DNA of 12,916 bases, from positions 1-12,916 of the forward strand of contig DTYS01000007.1 in the NCBI GenBank assembly GCA_012961755.1, given 5' to 3'. Numbering within the stretch: the first letter of the stretch is position 1; every line of letters starts with the position of its first letter. The stretch comes from Candidatus Latescibacterota bacterium (lineage in GTDB: Bacteria > Latescibacterota > 4484-107 > B68-G9). The position numbers and the translations under genes are program-made. Positions 1-5,057 of this stretch are shown one piece after another. The notes under the pieces were generated by a model. That model did not search any database. It saw only the letters and a list, made by a program, of their open reading frames with translations, and was not told the DNA's origin.

Positions 1-260
1 AGTTTATGCTGCTGGACGAGCCGTTCGTGGGGGTGGACCCTATAGCGGTGGAGGACGTCCAGAGGATAGTGGTACAGCTCAGGGATTGGGGCATAGGGGT
101 GTTGATAACCGACCACAACGTGCGAGAGACGTTGAGCATAACCGACAGAGCTTACATAATGGCGGACGGAAAGATACTTGTGGAAGGCTCGGCCGAGTTT
201 CTGGCCAGCGACCCGGAGGCGAGGAAGATATACTTAGGGGAGAAGTTCAGGCTCGACTGA
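1..260 (+). CDS. lptB: LPS export ABC transporter ATP-binding protein LptB, C-terminal part
   Basis: Only the last 86 or so residues are inside the window; the reading frame is open at the left edge. LptB is the cytoplasmic ATPase that powers LptFG, pulling lipopolysaccharide from the inner membrane toward the outer membrane. What is visible is the second half of the nucleotide-binding domain: Walker B with catalytic glutamate (MLLDEP), the D-loop (GVDPIAVED), the H-loop (ITDHN) followed by VRETLSITDRAYI, and a tail ending YLGEKFRLD. The run VDPIAVED plus DHNVRETLSITDRAYI is diagnostic of LptB among ABC ATPases. The gene ends at a TGA at 258-260 that directly abuts the stop codon of the opposing gene. 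Upstream partners (lptA/lptC would be expected) lie outside the window. The family call is secure. Confidence 0.95.
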   Translation, partial: FMLLDEPFVGVDPIAVEDVQRIVVQLRDWGIGVLITDHNVRETLSITDRAYIMADGKILVEGSAEFLASDPEARKIYLGEKFRLD

Positions 261-1070
261 TCACACCTCCACCCTCATCCCATCGTAGGCGACCTCTATC
301 CCGAAGCTCGAAAGGGCATCCACAAGCTCACCGTACAGAAGCCCGCCGTTGTGTGAGAAGTGGGTGGCTATGACCTTGGAACCCGGCTTCAAAGCCCCTA
401 TCTCCTCCATCCTCGACTTGGCCTCGACCACGGCCTCTATCCCCATATGTCCCCTCCTCCCTCCGAGCCTCCCGTTCGTGCAGTCCAGTACCGCCAGGTC
501 TATCTCTACCCCTTCCAAAGCCCTCCAGGTTTCCTCCGGGAACCACCCCGTGTCGAACCCCACGAACAGCTTCCTCCCATCCTCCTCGAGCAAGTAGAGG
601 AAGGCCTCCTGGTCCTCCGCATGGTCCGCCGGGAGCGCTTTCCCTTTCATATCCCCTGCCACGAACTCGTCCCAGGGTCTCAGGGGATGGTACTTTGCAC
701 CTGCCTTCTCCATGTTCACCCCCGAGAGCCACTCCCCTACCTTCCTGTTCCCGTATACGTGCAAAGTTCTCCTTCGATCTATGTGGGCGAAGGGTTCTGC
801 CCTCATATTTATGTCCTCGGGGTAGAAGTGGTCCTGGTGGGCGTGGGTCACGAATATGTACTCCACCTTGGAGAGGACCAGGTCCCCCCTCAGAACGTGG
901 ACGTAGTTGTCGGGAGGGAAGTCCACCATGTAGATCCCGTCCACAAGGAGCGAGGTCCTGGTGCGGACGTTCTTACCTCCGGCCTCCCTCGCCCTGCGGC
1001 AGTTCTCACACTCGCAGAAGAGCCCAGGCCATCCTTCGGCGGCTGCTGTTCCCAGAAAGACCACCTCCAT
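261..1070 (-). CDS. PhnP-like metallo-beta-lactamase-fold hydrolase
   Basis: A 269-residue metallo-beta-lactamase-fold enzyme. Visible metal ligands are THAHQDH (His76, His78, Asp80, His81), His150 in PADHAED, Asp173 in GFDTG and His237 in ATHFSH. An N-terminal Cys19-x-Cys21-x2-Cys24 cluster, plus His240 three residues after His237, matches the spacing of the structural zinc site known in PhnP, the phosphoribosyl 1,2-cyclic phosphate phosphodiesterase of phosphonate breakdown. No other phn gene is present, so the substrate is unknown; a cyclic phosphoribosyl or other cyclic phosphate ester is a reasonable guess. The start is well set: GGAGG lies five bases before the ATG and overlaps the folC stop, with an 8-base gap between the genes. 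It is the last gene of the leftward cluster and is probably co-transcribed and translationally coupled with folC. The family is sure, the exact reaction is not. Confidence 0.87.
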   Translation of the reverse strand: MEVVFLGTAAAEGWPGLFCECENCRRAREAGGKNVRTRTSLLVDGIYMVDFPPDNYVHVLRGDLVLSKVEYIFVTHAHQDHFYPEDINMRAEPFAHIDRRRTLHVYGNRKVGEWLSGVNMEKAGAKYHPLRPWDEFVAGDMKGKALPADHAEDQEAFLYLLEEDGRKLFVGFDTGWFPEETWRALEGVEIDLAVLDCTNGRLGGRRGHMGIEAVVEAKSRMEEIGALKPGSKVIATHFSHNGGLLYGELVDALSSFGIEVAYDGMRVEV

Positions 1071-1078
1071 GTTCCCTC

Positions 1079-2401
1079 CTAAGGTACATCGAGTCCGAAG
1101 TAGTAGATCGCCTGTTCGGCCAACATGAACGACCCGACGACCGCCACCACATCCCTCCTACCCGCCCCCTCAAGAGCTTCTGATATAGCGTCGTGCACGC
1201 TATCGTACACCTCGCACGGAACGTATCCCGAAAGGACGTCCCTTATCCCCTCGGGGGGCGCGGCCCTGGGCGTGTCCAGACGGGGGAGGAAGGCCCTGTG
1301 AGCTACGGGTCCCAGGACCTCGGCCATCCTCGGGAGGTCCTTGTCCCTGAGGAGGGCAAAGACCAAAAACAGCCTCCCACTTCCGAGGAACCTCTCCTCC
1401 AAGACCTTCCTTAGCCTCTCCGCCGAGGCGGCGTTGTGGGCCACGTCCACCACGACCCACGGTTCCCTCCCGACCACGGATATCCTTCCCAAGAGGCGCA
1501 GGGAGGAAAGCCCCTCGGGGACCGCCTCCTCCGGGACCTCCAAGCCACGGGACCTGAGCAGATCCACGGCCGCCACGGCGACGGCGGCGTTGAGCCCCTG
1601 ATGTTCCCCCAGGAGGGGTACGAAGACCTCGTACCTCCCCCACGGGCCCTCTATTAGGAACTCCTCCCCGTCATCCCTCATCGCCGTCCGCTCCCATCTG
1701 TACTCCCTCCCGACATCCACTAGTGGGACCCCGCGCTCCGAGGCCACCTCCCTTATAACCTCCATGGCCTCCCCGTCCTGAGGGGCCACTATGGCCGGCA
1801 CTTCGGGTTTCAGGATCCCCGCCTTTTCGTACGCGATCTCGGAGAGGGTGCTTCCGAGGAACTTCATGTGGTCGTAGCTTATAGGAGTTAAGATGCAGAT
1901 TTCGGGGGAGAGCACGTTCGTCGCGTCCAACCTCCCCCCCATCCCGACCTCCGCTACGGCCCAATCGACCCCCTCCCTGCGAAAGTGGAGGAAGGCTACG
2001 GCGGTGAGCACATCGAAGAAGGAGTGGCTGCTCCGTCCCTCGGGGGAGAAGGTCACGAGGGGGGAGACCTCGGCCATGAGGCAGGAGAACTCCTCCTCGG
2101 AGATCTTCCTGCCGTCCGTGCGGATCCTCTCTCTGAACGAGACTAAGTGCGGCGAGGTGTAAAGTCCTACCTTGTAACCCGCCCTCCCGAGCACCGAGGC
2201 CACCATGGCCGCGGTGGAACCCTTTCCCTTGGTCCCGGCCACGTGCACTGAGAGGAAGCTCTTGTGAGGGTTCCCTAAGGCCTTCAACATGTAGTGTACC
2301 CGGTCCAGCTTGAAGGCGTTCTTGTACTTGTAATTTAAGGTCCTCTCATGGTTGACGAGCCTGTAGAGGAACCGGACCGCGTCCGAATAGGACCAGGTCA
2401 T
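1079..2401 (-). CDS. folC: Bifunctional folylpolyglutamate synthase / dihydrofolate synthase
   Basis: A 440-residue Mur-ligase-family enzyme that joins glutamate to dihydropteroate and adds further glutamates to folates in the cytoplasm, using ATP. The P-loop GTKGKGS is at residues 56-62, followed by the LYTSPHLVSFRERIR stretch typical of FolC. Next come EVGMGGRLDATN at about 151-162, then ISYDHMKFLG and EKAGILKP, the segment that in this family carries the modified lysine and metal site. Near residue 320 the C-terminal domain shows VVDVAHN, the equivalent of the DxAHN motif of FolC. Length matches the family (about 420-440). The ATG overlaps the purA stop as ATGA, implying translational coupling. 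With purA upstream it makes a purine and one-carbon housekeeping pair. Whether both activities are present cannot be told from sequence alone. Confidence 0.95.
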   Translation of the reverse strand: MTWSYSDAVRFLYRLVNHERTLNYKYKNAFKLDRVHYMLKALGNPHKSFLSVHVAGTKGKGSTAAMVASVLGRAGYKVGLYTSPHLVSFRERIRTDGRKISEEEFSCLMAEVSPLVTFSPEGRSSHSFFDVLTAVAFLHFRREGVDWAVAEVGMGGRLDATNVLSPEICILTPISYDHMKFLGSTLSEIAYEKAGILKPEVPAIVAPQDGEAMEVIREVASERGVPLVDVGREYRWERTAMRDDGEEFLIEGPWGRYEVFVPLLGEHQGLNAAVAVAAVDLLRSRGLEVPEEAVPEGLSSLRLLGRISVVGREPWVVVDVAHNAASAERLRKVLEERFLGSGRLFLVFALLRDKDLPRMAEVLGPVAHRAFLPRLDTPRAAPPEGIRDVLSGYVPCEVYDSVHDAISEALEGAGRRDVVAVVGSFMLAEQAIYYFGLDVP

Positions 2402-3681
2402 CGCCAGGGCTCCCCGAGCACTATGGTCTGCTCCCTCTCCCTACCTACGGATATCAGCACGACCTCCGCCCCCACCAGCTCCCCTACCCTCCTTACGTAC
2501 TCCCTGGCTCCCTCGGGAAGCTCCTCCCAGGAGCGGGCCGAGGATGTATGCCCCTCCCAGCCCGGAAGCTCCTCGTACACCGGCCTGCACCTTCCCAAAA
2601 GCTCGGCGGAGTTCGGGAATTCCTCGGTGATGCGGCCGTCGTGTTCGTACGCTACACAGATTTTGACCGGGTCCATCCCCTCCAGGGAATCCAACCTCGT
2701 GAGGGCTAAGGATGTAAATCCGTTCACCATAGCAGCGTAGCGCACGGCCACGGCGTCGAACCATCCACACCTCCTTCCCCTCCCGGTCGTCGCCCCGTAC
2801 TCCCCCCACCTCCTCCTCATCTCCTCCTCCATTTCCCTCTCAAATTCCGTGGGGAGGGGGCCCTCCCCCACCCTCGTGGTGTAGGCCTTGGCCACCCCGA
2901 CGACCTCATCTATCCTTGTGGGACCCACACCTGTCCCGGTACACGCCCCTCCTGCGGTCGTGTTGGACGAGGTCACGAAGGGATACGTCCCGTGGTCCAG
3001 ATCAAGGAGGGTCCCCTGCGCCCCCTCGAAGAGCACCTTCTTACCCTCGTCCAGTGCCCTGTTGAGGATCAGGGAGGTGTCGGCCACAAGAGGCGCCATC
3101 CTCTCCACAAATTTCCTACATCGTGAGAATATCTCCTCTTCGTCCAAAGGAGGCTCCCCGTAGGAGGATAGGATGCGGTTGTGGACGTCCAACGCTGTAT
3201 GCAACTTCGCTCTGAAGACTTCAAGCTCCATTAGGTCCCCGACCCTTATCCCTACCCTGCCCGCCTTGTCCTTGTAACAGGGACCTATCCCCTTGCCCGT
3301 GGTACCTATCCTCTTACCCCTGTGCTCCTCCATGACCCTGTCCAGTACCTTGTGGTAGGGCATGACCAGGTGCGCGTCCTTACTTACGAAGAGCCTCCCT
3401 TCCACGTCCACCCCGATCCTTTCCAACCTATCCATCTCCTCCAACAGAGCCTCCGGATCCACCACGACCCCGTTCCCTATGACCCCGACCTTCCCCGGAT
3501 GGAGGACGCCGGCCGGCACGAGGTGGAAGACGAACTCCCTCCCGCCTGTGACCACCGTATGCCCCGCGTTTGCCCCCCCCTGAAACCTCACAACCACATC
3601 CGCCGACTCGCTCAGGAAGTCCACGACCTTGGCCTTACCTTCGTCCCCCCACTGCGCTCCTACCACGACCTTAGCTGGCAT
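2398..3681 (-). CDS. purA: Adenylosuccinate synthetase
   Basis: Converts IMP, aspartate and GTP to adenylosuccinate, the first committed step from IMP to AMP. With the ATG at 3681 the protein has 427 residues, the usual family length. The N-terminal signature AQWGDEGK puts the catalytic Asp at 13 and the catalytic His (NAGHT) at 41, the same numbers as in well-studied PurA. Later landmarks are GTTGKGIGPCY, DHGTYPFVTSSNTTAGG, TTRVGEGPLPTE and GWFDAV. A GTG at 3693 would add four residues, but a GGAGAGGG ribosome-binding site sits just before the ATG and would lie inside the coding region if GTG were used, so the ATG is preferred. One odd point is Gly-Lys-Ala-Lys where the family usually has Gly-Lys-Gly-Lys. 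It lies 71 bases after HU, across a strong hairpin, and overlaps folC by four bases. Confidence 0.97.
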   Translation of the reverse strand: MPAKVVVGAQWGDEGKAKVVDFLSESADVVVRFQGGANAGHTVVTGGREFVFHLVPAGVLHPGKVGVIGNGVVVDPEALLEEMDRLERIGVDVEGRLFVSKDAHLVMPYHKVLDRVMEEHRGKRIGTTGKGIGPCYKDKAGRVGIRVGDLMELEVFRAKLHTALDVHNRILSSYGEPPLDEEEIFSRCRKFVERMAPLVADTSLILNRALDEGKKVLFEGAQGTLLDLDHGTYPFVTSSNTTAGGACTGTGVGPTRIDEVVGVAKAYTTRVGEGPLPTEFEREMEEEMRRRWGEYGATTGRGRRCGWFDAVAVRYAAMVNGFTSLALTRLDSLEGMDPVKICVAYEHDGRITEEFPNSAELLGRCRPVYEELPGWEGHTSSARSWEELPEGAREYVRRVGELVGAEVVLISVGREREQTIVLGEPWR

Positions 3682-3683
3682 GT

Positions 3684-3691
3684 CCCTCTCC
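3684..3691 (-). promoter_or_regulatory. purA ribosome-binding site that decides the start
   Basis: GGAGAGGG on the - strand, with its GGAG six bases before the ATG at 3681. It overlaps the alternative GTG start at 3691-3693, which itself has no purine-rich site upstream. This supports the shorter, 427-residue PurA. Confidence 0.7.
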
Positions 3692-3701
3692 ACATACTTT
3701 A

Positions 3702-3725
3702 GGGGCAGGGGTTGTTCCCTGCCCC
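3702..3725 (-). promoter_or_regulatory. Strong inverted repeat between HU and purA
   Basis: A perfect 9-base stem, GGGGCAGGG pairing with CCCTGCCCC around a 6-base loop, sits between the HU stop and the purA start. In the leftward transcript it is followed by TAAAG and not by a run of U, so it is not a textbook intrinsic terminator. It could partly terminate, stabilise the 3' end of the abundant HU message, or mark a processing site that sets different HU and PurA levels. The stem is certain as a sequence fact; its role is inferred. Confidence 0.6.
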
Positions 3726-3728
3726 AGA

Positions 3729-3749
3729 GGTGAATTCACTCACTTCACC
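3729..3749 (-). repeat. Nested palindrome and TTCAC repeats just after HU
   Basis: Bases 3730-3739 form the perfect 10-base palindrome GTGAATTCAC. An overlapping pairing, GGTGAA (3729-3734) with TTCACC (3744-3749), excludes the first. TTCAC occurs three times in about 20 bases (3735, 3744, 3752). The element lies between the HU stop and the strong hairpin at 3702-3725, so two alternative folds are possible in the HU-purA spacer. No function is known; it may be a protein-binding site, a switch, or chance. Confidence 0.4.
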
Positions 3750-3752
3750 ATT

Positions 3753-4028
3753 TCACTTACGCACGGCCTCTACGAGCCTCTTGCCGGGCCTAAACTTGGG
3801 GACCTTGGTGGCTGGAATGTCTATCTTCTCCCCGGTCCTGGGGTTGCGGCCCGTCCTCGCCTTACGGGTTGCAACCTGGAACGTGCCGAACCCTACCAGG
3901 GTCACCTTGTCCCCCCTGCCCAGCGCCTCAACTATGGCGTCCAGGGTGGCGCCGAGCACCTCGTTGGCCTTGGCCTTGGAGATACCGGCCGCGGCTGCCA
4001 CCTTCCCTACTAGCTCCTCACGGGTCAT
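3753..4028 (-). CDS. HU-family DNA-binding histone-like protein
   Basis: A 91-residue nucleoid protein, complete and of normal length. HU forms dimers that bend and wrap DNA with little sequence preference. The N-terminal helical part (MTREELVGKVAAAAGISK) is followed by the dimer core and the beta-arm. Characteristic motifs are GFGTFQVATRKARTGRNPRTG, with the proline at the arm tip that inserts between base pairs, and the closing VPKFRPGKRLVEAV. The start is clear: GGAGGTGAAAGG lies directly before the ATG. It is the first gene of the leftward cluster and has its own promoter in the divergent region. HU (hupA/hupB) and IHF subunits are related, but the sequence reads as HU. It is the only nucleoid protein in this window. 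Confidence 0.95.
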   Translation of the reverse strand: MTREELVGKVAAAAGISKAKANEVLGATLDAIVEALGRGDKVTLVGFGTFQVATRKARTGRNPRTGEKIDIPATKVPKFRPGKRLVEAVRK

Positions 4029-4079
4029 CCTTTCACCTCCTTTCTCAGAGCGGACTTACAAGTTTCTTTACAGGACCTT

Positions 4080-4108
4080 AATATATAACACCTCCGCTCC
4101 AAAAGCAA
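4080..4108 (-). promoter_or_regulatory. Putative sigma70 promoter for HU
   Basis: On the - strand TTGCTT (4108-4103) and TATATT (4085-4080) are separated by 17 bases, giving a predicted transcript start near 4073 and a leader of roughly 45 bases before the HU ATG. The -10 is a good match and the -35 a moderate one. This is the only well-spaced pair I found upstream of HU. Confidence 0.5.
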
Positions 4109-4132
4109 GACCATAGTGATTTCGGACGATGT

Positions 4133-4155
4133 TTGACAAAAAGCTCTTGTATAAT
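4133..4155 (+). promoter_or_regulatory. Promoter-like TTGACA / TATAAT pair with short spacing
   Basis: A perfect TTGACA (4133-4138) and a perfect TATAAT (4150-4155) lie on the + strand, but only 11 bases apart, against a normal 16-18. The TATAAT is probably the -10 of the rightward DUF72-patatin unit, working with a weak -35, and the TTGACA may belong to a second start or be coincidental. Transcription from here would give a leader of about 160 bases. Confidence 0.45.
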
Positions 4156-4199
4156 TTTAGCTTAGTCTTATCTCTTCTTTTAAGGTAGATTTCCAGATA

Positions 4200-4294
4200 T
4201 CACAGGGATGTTCCCTGATGAGCCTTGACTTATCGCCCAAATTGGGCTATATTTCGGCCTCGTCGAAGGGAGGGACCTTACGTAACCGGCCCTC
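4200..4294 (+). promoter_or_regulatory. Hairpin-rich leader before the DUF72 gene
   Basis: Three hairpins follow one another. The first is at 4200-4221: TCA-CAGGG pairing with CCCTG-(A)-TGA, eight pairs with one bulged A. The second is at 4235-4247, the near-perfect palindrome GCCCA-AAT-TGGGC, optionally enclosed by AGCC (4221-4224) with GGCCT (4256-4260). The third is at 4270-4294, GAGGG with CCCTC, whose loop contains the palindrome TTACGTAA. The pattern suggests a folded 5' leader, but no riboswitch or known RNA motif was recognised. Confidence 0.4.
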
Positions 4295-4322
4295 ATAGGT
4301 GACGGAGCTTCGGGAGCCTTAG

Positions 4323-5057
4323 GTGGTCTACGTGGGCACTTCTGGATACGTCTACCCCCACTGGACCGGGGTCTTCTACCCTCCTGACCTTCCGAAGGAA
4401 GGTCAACTTCCCTTTTACTCCCGGCACTTCCCAACGGTGGAGGTCAACTACACCTTCTACCACTTCCCCTCCGAACGCACCGCAGAAAGGTGGGCCGAGA
4501 TCACCCCGGAAGGGTTCGTATTCTCCGTCAAGGCGCACAGGACGTTCACCCACAGGAGGAGGCTCGGTGCTTCCGGGGAGTCCCTGAGGGCCTTCCTCGG
4601 AAGGCTCTCCCCCTTAAAGGATAAACTCGGGCCCGTGCTCTTCCAGCTTCCCCCTAAGTTCGGACCCGACCTTGGGAAGCTCTCAACTTTCTTGGAGGGG
4701 CTTCCCGCAGGGTTCAGGTACGCGATAGAGTTCAGGGACGAGAGGTGGTTGGGGAAGGAGACATTAAGTCTTTTGAAGGAGGCAGGGATAGCTTATTGTA
4801 TAGTGAGCGCTCCGGGACTCAGGACCTTGCCCGAGGTCACGGCCTCCTTCGCATATGTACGTCTTCACGGCTCAAAGTCCTGGTACTCCCACAGGTATAC
4901 GGAAGAGGAACTGAGGGCCTGGGCTGAGATCGTAAGGTCCTTGGACGAGAGGGTCGAGGAGACGTTCGTATACTTCAACAACGACTACAAAGGATACGCC
5001 GTGGAGAACGCCCTGACCCTAATGTCCCTCCTGAAGGGGGCAGCATGTGGAAGTTGA
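4323..5057 (+). CDS. DUF72 (YecE-family) protein
   Basis: A 244-residue protein of the DUF72 family, predicted to fold as a TIM-like barrel in the cytoplasm; its biochemical role is not established. Recognisable family features are the start VYVGTSGYVYPHW followed by GVFYPPDLP, the FYSRHFPTVEVNYTFYHFP segment (most relatives have VEINSTFY), FSVKAHR, FQLPPKF, the AIEFRDERW strand, YVRLHG and, near the end, FVYFNNDYKGYAVENA. The length is normal. It begins with GTG at 4323, with GGGAG six bases upstream; there is no better start downstream because the GTSGY motif follows at once. Its last 13 bases overlap the start of the patatin gene, so the two are probably translated in a coupled way. The family is sure, the function unknown. 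Confidence 0.9.
   Translation: MVYVGTSGYVYPHWTGVFYPPDLPKEGQLPFYSRHFPTVEVNYTFYHFPSERTAERWAEITPEGFVFSVKAHRTFTHRRRLGASGESLRAFLGRLSPLKDKLGPVLFQLPPKFGPDLGKLSTFLEGLPAGFRYAIEFRDERWLGKETLSLLKEAGIAYCIVSAPGLRTLPEVTASFAYVRLHGSKSWYSHRYTEEELRAWAEIVRSLDERVEETFVYFNNDYKGYAVENALTLMSLLKGAACGS

Larger units (their letters stand above)
4029..4322. other. Divergent control region between HU and the DUF72 gene
   Basis: These 294 bases hold no supportable gene. They are clearly richer in A+T than the flanking genes over about 4040-4200, as expected for promoters. The left part carries the HU leader and promoter. The middle has a TTGACA and a TATAAT on the + strand. The right part (about 4200-4322) is a hairpin-rich leader before the GTG of the DUF72 gene. 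An 84-codon open frame on the - strand (4180-4434) lacks a family signature and runs across the DUF72 start, so it is not called. Confidence 0.75.

Noticed and set aside
360..1082. Rightward open frame of 240 codons opposite the hydrolase
   Set aside because: It mirrors a gene with intact metallo-beta-lactamase motifs; its own translation shows no recognisable family.
4215..4267. CTGATGA followed by GTCGAA, recalling a hammerhead ribozyme core
   Set aside because: Stem II pairs only at scattered positions (second and fourth pairs fail), the base after GAA is G where A is needed, and the CTG of the core is already paired in the hairpin at 4200-4221. A chance match is more likely.
4180..4434. 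Leftward 84-codon frame over the HU/DUF72 control region
   Set aside because: No signature, unusual composition, and it runs antisense across the DUF72 start.
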